From Candidatus Omnitrophota bacterium (GTDB taxonomy: Bacteria > Omnitrophota > Gorgyraeia > Gygaellales > Profunditerraquicolaceae), in NCBI GenBank assembly GCA_020052635.1, contig JAGVOR010000032.1, positions 1 through 7,824 of the forward strand: DNA of 7,824 nt. The letters are read 5' to 3'. Position numbers and translations under genes: made by a program. This document shows, piece by piece, positions 1 through 5,205 of this stretch; the first letter of the stretch is position 1, and the number at the start of each line of letters is the position of its first letter. Under the pieces are notes generated by a model, which saw nothing but the letters and a program-made list of their open reading frames with translations, did not search any database and was not told the origin of the DNA.

Positions 1-2
1 CA

Positions 3-407
3 GAATTTAATGAGCTCCTGGAGTTTGTGGCTGAGGTTAAGTTTGAAAGATTGGGAGCCTTTACTTATTCCCGGGAGGAAGGGACTTTAGCTTACCGTTT
101 TAGCGGGCAGATTCCGCCGGCGTTAAAACAAAGCCGGCTGGACAGGATTATGCTTGAGCAGCGCAAGATTGCCACTCAACTGAATGCGAAATTATCAGGT
201 TCAGTTATCCCGGTGTTGATTGAAGAAAAGCAGGGGGATGCTTATATCGGCCGCAGCCAGGCGGATGCCCCGGAGGTAGACGGGATAGTTTATATTAATA
301 CCAAAAAAGCGCAAACAATCGGTAAGATTATCCAGGTGAAGATTACGGATACTTTAGAGTACGACTTGGTGGGGGAGCCAATCCCGCACCTTTCAAAAGT
401 TCATTAG
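3..407 (+). CDS. rimO: Ribosomal protein S12 methylthiotransferase RimO, C-terminal part (5' end outside window)
   Basis: The reading frame is open from the window edge (first full codon at 3), so this is the last 134 residues of a longer protein. The segment FERLGAFTYSREEGT matches the end of the radical SAM domain of RimO. A C-terminal TRAM domain follows, carrying the family signature GRSQADAPEVDG and ending in LVGEP. RimO adds a methylthio group to an aspartate of ribosomal protein S12, using two 4Fe-4S clusters and S-adenosylmethionine. The cluster-binding cysteines lie upstream, outside the window. The close relative MiaB is the main alternative, but the SREEGT and DAPEVDG segments favour RimO. 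A GTG at 27 could open the frame locally, but the homology continues upstream of it, so it is not the start. The last codons form one arm of an inverted repeat with the pgsA ribosome binding site. Confidence 0.92.
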   Translation, partial: EFNELLEFVAEVKFERLGAFTYSREEGTLAYRFSGQIPPALKQSRLDRIMLEQRKIATQLNAKLSGSVIPVLIEEKQGDAYIGRSQADAPEVDGIVYINTKKAQTIGKIIQVKITDTLEYDLVGEPIPHLSKVH

Positions 408-496
408 GAATTGCTGGATCAGTTGTAAAGACCGTCATAACGGTATATTCAGGGAAGATTAAATCAAAATACTAAATATGAAAGAAGGTGCGGGAT
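381..496 (+). repeat. 12-bp inverted repeat pairing the rimO 3' end with the pgsA ribosome binding site
   Basis: ATCCCGCACCTT (381-392, encoding Ile-Pro-His-Leu near the end of rimO) is the exact reverse complement of AAGGTGCGGGAT (485-496). The second copy contains the pgsA Shine-Dalgarno sequence and the first two bases of its start codon. The 92-nt loop holds the rimO stop codon. In mRNA this would form a 12-bp stem masking pgsA initiation unless ribosomes on rimO keep the left arm open. The pairing is read directly from the sequence. The coupling role is inference. Confidence 0.55.
431..444. repeat. Short palindrome in the rimO-pgsA gap
   Basis: ACCGT-CATA-ACGGT is a 5-bp inverted repeat with a 4-base centre. 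It lies inside the 87-base gap between rimO and pgsA. It may be a small hairpin or a half-site palindrome. No convincing promoter was found beside it; a TTGTAA/TATATT pair at 423/444 has only 15 bases between the boxes. Function unknown. Confidence 0.3.
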
Positions 497-1073
497 GAAC
501 TTAGCCAACCGTTTAACTATTTCACGGATTTTTTTGACTTTTGTATTTATGTTTTTTTTATTTTGCAACGGCCTTTGGCCTAAAGCGATCAGCTTGATTG
601 TGTTTATTCTGGCGGCTTTGTCGGATTATTTCGACGGAATGATCGCCCAGCGCAGGAATATGGTGACGGATTTTGGCAGATTAATGGATCCGATTGCCGA
701 TAAAATCCTGGTGCTGGCCGCTTTTGCGGCGTTCGTGCAGCTGCAATTAATTGATGCCTGGATGTTTGTGATTATTGTTTCCCGGGAGATATTAATTACT
801 TCCATGCGCCTGTTTGCTTTAAATAAAGGGAAGGTTCTTTCGGCTGCCCGCGCCGGTAAGCATAAGACGGTTCTGCAAATGGTGGTTATTTTTACGATTT
901 TAGGTTTTATCCTGGCCAAGGAGATTATTTTAAAATACTCTACTTGGAATCCTGCTTGGGAGAAGGCCTTTCGCCAGGGGATTTTTATCCTGATGCTGTT
1001 GACGGTCGGATTGACCCTTTATTCCGGATTATCCTACCTGTGGCAAAACCGTAAAGTGATTACCCGCTTATGA
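495..1073 (+). CDS. pgsA: CDP-diacylglycerol--glycerol-3-phosphate 3-phosphatidyltransferase
   Basis: This integral membrane enzyme transfers a phosphatidyl group from CDP-diacylglycerol to glycerol 3-phosphate. The product is phosphatidylglycerophosphate, the committed step to phosphatidylglycerol and cardiolipin. The 192-residue length is normal for PgsA. The CDP-alcohol phosphatidyltransferase signature is visible: D44, D47-G48, A51, G61, D65 and D69, with the last part reading MDPIADKILV. The usual Arg after the Ala is Gln52 here. Hydrophobic stretches near residues 10-24, 31-43, 69-85, 128-145 and 163-185 fit a multi-pass membrane protein. The N-terminal NLANRLTISRI is typical of the family. 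The start is supported by GAAGGTG at 484-490, four bases before the ATG. The stop overlaps the pgpA start as ATGA, so the two successive pathway steps are translationally coupled. Confidence 0.95.
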   Translation: MNLANRLTISRIFLTFVFMFFLFCNGLWPKAISLIVFILAALSDYFDGMIAQRRNMVTDFGRLMDPIADKILVLAAFAAFVQLQLIDAWMFVIIVSREILITSMRLFALNKGKVLSAARAGKHKTVLQMVVIFTILGFILAKEIILKYSTWNPAWEKAFRQGIFILMLLTVGLTLYSGLSYLWQNRKVITRL

Positions 1074-1549
1074 AATTTAACCGGTTTATCGATTTCCTGG
1101 CGGCTTCCATCTGTACTGTTTTGGGAGTCGGCTATTTACCTTTTGCTCCGGGCACCTTCGGTAGTGCCGTAGGGGTGGGGTTGTTTTATTGGCTGACAGG
1201 CAGCTCTTTGCAATTCTATTTTTTATTTATTCTGGGGGTGGTTGGTTTGGGGTTTCTAACCTGCGGCCGGATGGAACAACGGCTTAAGCGTAAAGACCCG
1301 GGTTGTATTGTGATTGATGAGGTAGCCGGGATGTTATTGGCGCTTAGTTTTATGCCGCCCGATCCTAAAATAATTTTTCTCGCCTTTTTGATTTTCCGTA
1401 TCCTGGACACCCTTAAACCCTATCCGGCAGCCAAATTTCAAAATCAACCCGGCGCCGTCGGAGTGATCGGTGATGATCTGATTGCCGGTATCTATACCAA
1501 CATCGTGTTACAATTAATCTTAAAAATCTCCCCCGGAATCTCTTTCTAG
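1070..1549 (+). CDS. pgpA: Phosphatidylglycerophosphatase A
   Basis: PgpA removes the phosphate from phosphatidylglycerophosphate, giving phosphatidylglycerol, directly after the PgsA step. All family motifs are present in the 159 residues: GYLPFAPGTFGS (21-32), the acidic pair in VIDEVAGML (81-89), FRILDTLKPYP (109-119) and GVIGDDLIAG (131-140). The conserved Asp/Glu residues are the presumed metal and phosphate site. Hydrophobic segments between these motifs fit membrane embedding. The gene overlaps pgsA by four bases (ATGA), which argues for one transcript and coupled translation. Its last 30 bases overlap the 3' end of thpR on the opposite strand, with no terminator hairpin between them. 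Length and motifs are ordinary, and the identification is firm. Confidence 0.95.
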   Translation: MKFNRFIDFLAASICTVLGVGYLPFAPGTFGSAVGVGLFYWLTGSSLQFYFLFILGVVGLGFLTCGRMEQRLKRKDPGCIVIDEVAGMLLALSFMPPDPKIIFLAFLIFRILDTLKPYPAAKFQNQPGAVGVIGDDLIAGIYTNIVLQLILKISPGISF

Positions 1550-2107
1550 TAAATCCGCTTCTGCCAAAATATTGTAGGTTGCTCCTTCTGCGCTAAGCAC
1601 GCTTTGGAAAAGGGTTACTCCTTGAACCTTGAAGCTTAAGTTTATCTTGCTGATTTTCTGTTGTTGGGTTTGGAGCGTTTCTTGCAGCAGCGCTTGATGA
1701 ATCGGATTTTTAATTCGGCCCAAGGTAATATGGGCCTGGAAGGGGCGATGTTCAGCGGTGGTTTTAAGCTTCAAGCATTCTTTTTCCACTGCTTGGGCTA
1801 ATTGGATAAGCTTAAGCGGGGTTTGGTTTGTCCCGGCCCAGATGACCCGGGGCGGTTGGCCAGGGAAAACACCCAGGAGGTTTAAGTTTATTTCAAAAGC
1901 CCCTGTCGTTTTTGCCGCCAGGGCAATTAATTTTTGTGCTTCTTTGGCTTGCGCCTCGTTAATTTCTCCGAGGAATTTTAAAGAAAGGTGCAGATTTTCA
2001 GGTTTAACCCAGTTAAGTTCCGGCAGGGCGGTTTTTAATTTATTCTGAATTCTGCCTAAGGCGTCTTTGGTCTGAGCAGGTAATTTTATGGCGATAAATG
2101 CGCGCAT
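1520..2107 (-). CDS. thpR: RNA 2',3'-cyclic phosphodiesterase (2H phosphoesterase, LigT-like)
   Basis: This is a cytosolic 2H-superfamily enzyme that opens 2',3'-cyclic phosphate RNA ends. The family was first described as a 2'-5' RNA ligase. The two catalytic H-x-T/S-x motifs are HLSL (residues 40-43) and HITL (126-129), at the expected spacing. The N-terminus MRAFIAIKLP and the segment LNWVKPENLHLSLKFLGE are typical of the family. I place the start at the ATG at 2107, giving 195 residues, because family members begin with M-R-x-F-I-A. An in-frame ATG at 2131 would add eight residues (MPGSIAFI) that do not look conserved. The ribosome binding site is weak from either start. The gene overlaps the end of pncC by 22 bases, suggesting translational coupling, and converges on pgpA with a 30-base overlap. 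Confidence 0.9.
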   Translation of the reverse strand: MRAFIAIKLPAQTKDALGRIQNKLKTALPELNWVKPENLHLSLKFLGEINEAQAKEAQKLIALAAKTTGAFEINLNLLGVFPGQPPRVIWAGTNQTPLKLIQLAQAVEKECLKLKTTAEHRPFQAHITLGRIKNPIHQALLQETLQTQQQKISKINLSFKVQGVTLFQSVLSAEGATYNILAEADLLERDSGGDF

Positions 2108-2562
2108 AATAAACGCAATGCTTCCCGGCATGCTTTTTTACGGATGACTTGACGGCTGCCTGAAAAAATAAATTTGCGGCAGGTAACTATATTTTTTCCG
2201 GCTAATCCGATGTAAACTGTTCCTTTTGGTTTAGTTTGACTGGCGCCGCCGGGGCCGGCAATCCCGGTGATACTGATGCCAAAGTCGGCGCGTATTCTTC
2301 GGCGGATGTTTTTAGCCATTAAAAGAGCCGTTTTTTCAGAGACCGCGCCGTATTGAGTAATTATCTTCCGGGAGATATTTAGAATTAACGTTTTAGATTG
2401 ATTACTGTAAGTGATGGCCCCCAAAAGAAAATATTTTGAGGCATCCGGCAGACGGGTTAGAAGAGAAGAGAGTTCTCCCCCGGTGCAGGATTCTGCTACG
2501 GCAACCGTTTTTTTATTTTTCAGCAAGAGATTATGAACTTGACGGATAATTTCCTTAGGCAT
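2086..2562 (-). CDS. pncC: Nicotinamide-nucleotide amidohydrolase (PncC, stand-alone CinA C-terminal domain)
   Basis: This family deamidates nicotinamide mononucleotide to nicotinic acid mononucleotide, recycling the pyridine ring for NAD synthesis. The 158-residue protein is the CinA C-terminal domain alone. The N-terminal MoCF-like domain of full-length CinA is absent. Motifs include AESCTGG with the probable catalytic Ser25, TYSNQSK with Tyr52 and Lys57 completing the likely catalytic set, YGAVSE (71-76), and TGIAGPGG (99-106) followed by KGTVYIGLAG. The start codon sits only six bases downstream of a well-formed -10 box (see the promoter at 2569-2597). There is therefore almost no room for a Shine-Dalgarno sequence, and the mRNA is probably leaderless. 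The downstream partner thpR starts inside the end of this gene. Identification of the domain is firm. The enzymatic role follows from family knowledge. Confidence 0.92.
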   Translation of the reverse strand: MPKEIIRQVHNLLLKNKKTVAVAESCTGGELSSLLTRLPDASKYFLLGAITYSNQSKTLILNISRKIITQYGAVSEKTALLMAKNIRRRIRADFGISITGIAGPGGASQTKPKGTVYIGLAGKNIVTCRKFIFSGSRQVIRKKACREALRLLCAHLSP

Positions 2563-2568
2563 ACCGAC

Positions 2569-2597
2569 ATTATAGCGGGTTTTAAAACTATTGACAA
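2569..2597 (-). promoter_or_regulatory. Promoter for pncC-thpR, predicted leaderless start
   Basis: On the minus strand TTGTCA (2597-2592) and TATAAT (2574-2569) are separated by exactly 17 bases, a near-consensus vegetative promoter. The expected transcription start, about seven bases past the -10 box, falls at or beside the A of the pncC ATG at 2562. Its -35 box overlaps that of the opposite riboflavin promoter by five bases. Confidence 0.75.
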
Positions 2598-2618
2598 GTT
2601 CAGTTTATTTGCTATGAT
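2591..2618 (+). promoter_or_regulatory. Promoter of the riboflavin operon
   Basis: TTGACA (2591-2596) and TATGAT (2613-2618) are 16 bases apart. The -10 box is preceded by TG one base upstream (2610-2611), making an extended -10. The predicted transcription start near 2625 lies exactly at the first strand of riboswitch helix P1 (2627-2633), which supports the assignment. The -35 box overlaps that of the divergent pncC promoter. Confidence 0.8.
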
Positions 2619-2626
2619 ATTAACAT

Positions 2627-2893
2627 AATCTTTGGGGCAAGGTGAAAATCCTTACCGGCGGTAGCACAGAAGTGCACGCCGGCGTTTCCTATTACGCCGG
2701 GCGTTAACGCAGATGTGCTTATCAAGCCAGTATATCGGTTTGAATAAAAGCCCGCGAGCCAGGCATGTAACCAATGGCCAGGCAGACCTGGTGAAATTCC
2801 AGGGCCGATGGTGCCATACGAATGGTCACCTGCGCAAATCCAATTAGCGCATGGTGCTGTCGCGTATGTCGAAAGTCCAGATGGAAAAAGATT
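2627..2893 (+). promoter_or_regulatory. FMN riboswitch aptamer (RFN element)
   Basis: The conserved RFN blocks occur in order: GGGGCAAGGTGAAAATCC (2634-2651) then TTACCGGCGGT, AGCCCGCGAGCC (2749-2760), GACCTGGTGAAATTCC (2785-2800) followed by AGGGCCGATGGT, and AGTCCAGATGG (2874-2884). P1 is closed by AATCTTT (2627-2633) with AAAGATT (2887-2893). Two variable arms are enlarged. The first has AGCACA/TGTGCT (2663-2668/2714-2719) around CCGGCGT/ACGCCGG (2679-2685/2694-2700). The second has CATACG/CGTATG (2815-2820/2863-2868) around a CACC-TGCGC hairpin with one bulge. The element senses flavin mononucleotide. Here it precedes a terminator and ribBA, so FMN is expected to end transcription early. 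Class assignment is firm. Confidence 0.97.
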
Positions 2894-2930
2894 ATTACAG
2901 TCTGTAATTTGGTCCGTTGACTGAAACGGA
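2894..2930 (+). promoter_or_regulatory. Linker hairpins between aptamer and terminator
   Basis: Two small inverted repeats follow P1. ATTACAG-T-CTGTAAT (2894-2908) is a near-continuous palindrome. TCCGTT/AACGGA (2913-2918/2925-2930) has a six-base loop. They may organise the expression platform or act as folding pauses. Neither overlaps the terminator stem. Their role is not evident from the sequence. Confidence 0.4.
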
Positions 2931-2939
2931 ACAAGAGTG

Positions 2940-2974
2940 TAAGCCCGAAGATTGCGTTCGGGTTTATTTTTTTT
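2940..2974 (+). terminator. Intrinsic terminator of the FMN riboswitch
   Basis: CCCGAA (2944-2949) pairs with TTCGGG (2957-2962). The stem extends outward through G-U and A-U pairs to about 2940/2966, with a seven-base loop, and is followed by eight T residues (2967-2974). It lies 28 bases before the ribBA start. The left arm and loop (2944-2954) are also complementary to the 5' end of the transcript (2626-2636), a likely antiterminator. Confidence 0.9.
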
Positions 2975-3002
2975 ACGGGGTTTAAGCGGACAAGGTAAAA
3001 CC

Positions 3003-4211
3003 ATGTTTAACAGTATTCCGGAAATAATCGAAGATTTAAAGAAAGGCCTGATGGTAATTGTGGTTGATGATGAGGACCGCGAGAATGAGGGGGACTTGGT
3101 GATGGCGGCTTCCAGCGTTAAGCCAGCCGACATCAACTTTATGGCTAAATTCGGCCGGGGATTAATTTGCGTGCCGATGGAAGAAGAACGTTTACGTTTT
3201 CTGGAGCTGGATCCGATGCTCAAAAATACTTTACAGGCCGGCAACGAAGATCCTTTTAAGACCGCCTGGATGATTTCGGTCGATGCAGGTAGAGGCGTAA
3301 CTACCGGAATTTCTGCCGGAGACCGATCCAGGACGATTGAGGTTTTGATTGCTTCCCAAAGCAGGCCCGAAGACCTGGTGCGCCCCGGACACGTTTTCCC
3401 TTTACGTTCACGCCGGGGCGGGGTGCTGGTTAGGGCCGGCCATACGGAAGCGAGCCTGGATTTAATGAAATTAGCCGGATTATATCCTGCCGGAGTAATT
3501 TGCGAAATTATGAATGATGACGGCAGCATGGCCCGGCTGCCGCAATTACTGGAGTTTTCGCGTAAACATAATCTGAAGATTTGTTCGATTGCCGGTCTGA
3601 TAGAATACCGCCGCCGGAAGGAGAAATTGGTAGAGGAGGTTGTGCAAACCAAGCTGCCTACTAAATTCGGCGAGTTTAAGTTAATCGTTTATCGGGACAA
3701 GACCAACGGACAGACGCATCTGGCTTTACGTATGGGCAGTTGGCAGAATGAGTCGGTTTTGGTACGGGTGCATTCGGAGTGTTTAACCGGCGATGTTTTC
3801 GGGTCATTACGCTGCGACTGCGGTAAGCAATTAGAGAAGGCGATGGAGATGATCGCCCGGGAAACAAAAGGGATAATCCTTTATATGCATCAGGAAGGCC
3901 GGGGTATCGGGTTAGTTGAGAAATTGCGGGCCTATAATTTACAGGATAAAGGTATGGACACGGTGGAGGCCAATGAAGCTTTAGGGCATAAAGCGGATTT
4001 AAGAGATTACGGGATCGGAGCTCAAATCCTGGTAGACCTGGGGATTAAACAGATCAGGCTTCTGACGAATAATCCGCGTAAAATCGTGGGTCTGGAGGGT
4101 TATGGTTTAAAAGTTACCCAGCGCATACCTTTAGAAATCGAGCCTAATCAAGAGAACTATAAATACCTTAAGACAAAAAAAGAGAAGATGGGACATCAAA
4201 TAGATATTTAA
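3003..4211 (+). CDS. ribBA: Bifunctional 3,4-dihydroxy-2-butanone 4-phosphate synthase / GTP cyclohydrolase II
   Basis: This is a two-domain enzyme of 402 residues. The RibB half (about 1-203) converts ribulose 5-phosphate to 3,4-dihydroxy-2-butanone 4-phosphate. It shows [15 protein letters not shown] (22-36), [12 protein letters not shown] (101-112), RPGHVFPL (127-134) and [11 protein letters not shown] (144-154), with the metal ligands in RENEGD and GHTEA. The RibA half (about 210-400) opens GTP to the first pyrimidine intermediate. It shows [12 protein letters not shown] (257-268), zinc cysteines C260, C271 and C273, [10 protein letters not shown] (295-304) and LTNNPRK (354-360). I choose the ATG at 3003 because homology begins with [14 protein letters not shown] and CAAGG precedes it at 2991-2995. 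The frame stays open upstream through the terminator, but that stretch is not protein-like. It is the first gene after the FMN riboswitch and supplies both precursors of the pathway. Confidence 0.97.
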   Translation: MFNSIPEIIEDLKKGLMVIVVDDEDRENEGDLVMAASSVKPADINFMAKFGRGLICVPMEEERLRFLELDPMLKNTLQAGNEDPFKTAWMISVDAGRGVTTGISAGDRSRTIEVLIASQSRPEDLVRPGHVFPLRSRRGGVLVRAGHTEASLDLMKLAGLYPAGVICEIMNDDGSMARLPQLLEFSRKHNLKICSIAGLIEYRRRKEKLVEEVVQTKLPTKFGEFKLIVYRDKTNGQTHLALRMGSWQNESVLVRVHSECLTGDVFGSLRCDCGKQLEKAMEMIARETKGIILYMHQEGRGIGLVEKLRAYNLQDKGMDTVEANEALGHKADLRDYGIGAQILVDLGIKQIRLLTNNPRKIVGLEGYGLKVTQRIPLEIEPNQENYKYLKTKKEKMGHQIDI

Positions 4212-4227
4212 AAAACTGGAGGAGAAT

Positions 4228-4695
4228 ATGGTTAAAGTAGTAGAAGGGAAGTTGTTGGCAAAAGGAATGAGCTTTGGTTTGGTAGCCTCACGTTTCAATG
4301 ATTTCATGACTAAAGATTTAGTCAGCGGTTGTATTGATACTTTAGTCAGGCATGGCGCAGAAGATAAAGAGATTACGGTAGCTTGGGTTCCGGGGGCATT
4401 CGAAATTCCTCTGGCTGCTCAGAAGATGGCTAAGGCTAAAACTTTCGATGCTATAATCTGTTTAGGTACGGTGATCAGGGGGGCGACTCCGCATTTTGAT
4501 TATATTGCCGCTGAAGTAGCCAAAGGTGTGGCCAAGGTTTCTTTGGACAGCGGATTACCGGTTATCTTTGGCGTGATTACCGCCGATAGTATTGAGCAGG
4601 CACTAGAGCGTTCAGGCTCAAAGGATGGTAACAAGGGGCGGGATGCCGCGATTTCGGCGATTGAAATGGTGAATTTAACAGGGCAGCTGAAATAA
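4228..4695 (+). CDS. ribH: 6,7-dimethyl-8-ribityllumazine synthase
   Basis: RibH condenses 5-amino-6-ribitylaminouracil with dihydroxybutanone phosphate to form lumazine, the penultimate riboflavin step. The family usually assembles into pentamers or 60-subunit capsids. The 155 residues match the usual length. Visible motifs are the ring-stacking SRFN (21-24), PGAFEIP (55-61), [13 protein letters not shown] (80-92) with catalytic His89, FGVIT (114-118), and Arg128 in ERSG for phosphate binding. A strong ribosome binding site, GGAGGAG at 4218-4224, is placed ideally before the ATG and is the best in the window, fitting a protein made in high copy. The gene lies 16 bases after ribBA and 16 bases before nusB, all in one operon. 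Confidence 0.97.
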   Translation: MVKVVEGKLLAKGMSFGLVASRFNDFMTKDLVSGCIDTLVRHGAEDKEITVAWVPGAFEIPLAAQKMAKAKTFDAIICLGTVIRGATPHFDYIAAEVAKGVAKVSLDSGLPVIFGVITADSIEQALERSGSKDGNKGRDAAISAIEMVNLTGQLK

Positions 4696-4711
4696 GGTAA
4701 GGGGTATTTTG

Positions 4712-5128
4712 ATGAGGAAAAGAACTAAAGCGCGTGAATATGTTCTGCAGATGCTTTATCAGGTTGATATAACCGGATGTAAGTGGCAGGAGGTTTTGGA
4801 AAACTTCTGCGCTAACAGTGATCATGCGGATTTAACCGGGGAGCTTAAGGATTTTTCGGGCCAACTTTTAGAAGGCGTGCTGGGGAACTTGCCGCAGATC
4901 GATGGTAAGATCAGCCAATATGCCGCTAACTGGCAGCTTGAACGGATGGCTTTTGTCGACCGCAATATCATGCGTTTAGGTTGTTTTGAACTTTTATTCC
5001 GCGCGGATATCCCGCCTAAAGTAGCGATCAATGAAGCGGTGGAGTTAGCCAAAAAATATTCCGGTCTTGAATCCGGAAAGTTTGTTAATGCTATTCTGGA
5101 TCAAATAAAAATCGAGAAAGAAAAATGA
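4712..5128 (+). CDS. nusB: Transcription antitermination / N utilization factor NusB
   Basis: NusB is a small all-helical RNA-binding protein. With NusE (ribosomal protein S10) it binds boxA RNA and promotes antitermination, mainly on rRNA operons. The 138-residue protein has the N-terminal family pattern (KAREYVLQMLYQVD) and the C-terminal core FVDRNIMRLGCFELLF ... PPKVAINEAVELAKKYS ... GKFVNAILD. I use the ATG at 4712. A TTG directly upstream at 4709 is in frame but less likely. GGTAAGGGG (4696-4704) serves as the ribosome binding site. The ribH-nusB adjacency is widespread in bacteria, so its place in the riboflavin operon is normal. It does mean nusB mRNA would come under FMN riboswitch control unless there is another promoter. 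Its TGA overlaps the ATG of a short downstream frame. Confidence 0.95.
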   Translation: MRKRTKAREYVLQMLYQVDITGCKWQEVLENFCANSDHADLTGELKDFSGQLLEGVLGNLPQIDGKISQYAANWQLERMAFVDRNIMRLGCFELLFRADIPPKVAINEAVELAKKYSGLESGKFVNAILDQIKIEKEK

Positions 5129-5205
5129 ATTCCGCACCTTCTTTGAATTCTAAATTTAGAACGGCAAGGTTAAAAGATATTAATAAAATTGAAGGTGCAA
5201 GATGA
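5125..5205 (+). CDS. 26-codon ORF bridging nusB and the PHP gene; possible acetyltransferase remnant or leader peptide
   Basis: The frame starts at an ATG overlapping the nusB stop (ATGA, 5125-5128) and stops at a TGA overlapping the next gene's start (ATGA, 5202-5205). It therefore fills the gap exactly. The peptide begins MNSAPSLNSKF and ends in RTARLKDINKIEGAR. The run FRTARLKDINKI resembles the first strand and turn of GNAT N-acetyltransferases (R-x-A-x-x-x-D-I-x-x-I). This suggests the head of a gene that lost its body, or a short coupling peptide. No convincing ribosome binding site precedes it, so it would depend on ribosomes ending nusB. The resemblance is from memory of the family and rests on about a dozen residues. 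Chance is a real alternative. Confidence 0.35.
   Translation: MNSAPSLNSKFRTARLKDINKIEGAR
5134..5198 (+). repeat. 8-bp inverted repeat pairing the nusB 3' flank with the PHP gene ribosome binding site
   Basis: GCACCTTC (5134-5141), six bases past the nusB stop, is the exact complement of GAAGGTGC (5191-5198), the ribosome binding site of the PHP gene. The layout parallels the rimO-pgsA inverted repeat, with the same GAAGGTGC core and the same position next to the upstream stop. A coupling or masking role is inferred. Confidence 0.45.

Noticed and set aside
408..494. Promoter for pgsA in the gap after rimO
   Set aside because: The only candidate pairs (TTGTAA with TATATT at 15 bases, TTGCTG with a poor -10) are too weak to support.
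2952..3002. Upstream extension of ribBA giving 17 more residues
   Set aside because: The extension would begin inside the terminator loop and encode MRSGLFFLRGLSGQGKT, which is not part of the family. The ATG at 3003 matches the known N-terminus and has an upstream CAAGG.
2612..3652. Long minus-strand open frame (about 346 codons) across the riboswitch and ribBA
   Set aside because: It is antisense to a conserved riboswitch and to the RibB domain. Its translation has low complexity (Ser/Arg-rich) with no family resemblance, as expected for a shadow of a coding region.
4709..4711. TTG as the nusB start
   Set aside because: The ATG immediately downstream at 4712 is the stronger start codon and suits the GGTAAGGGG at 4696-4704.
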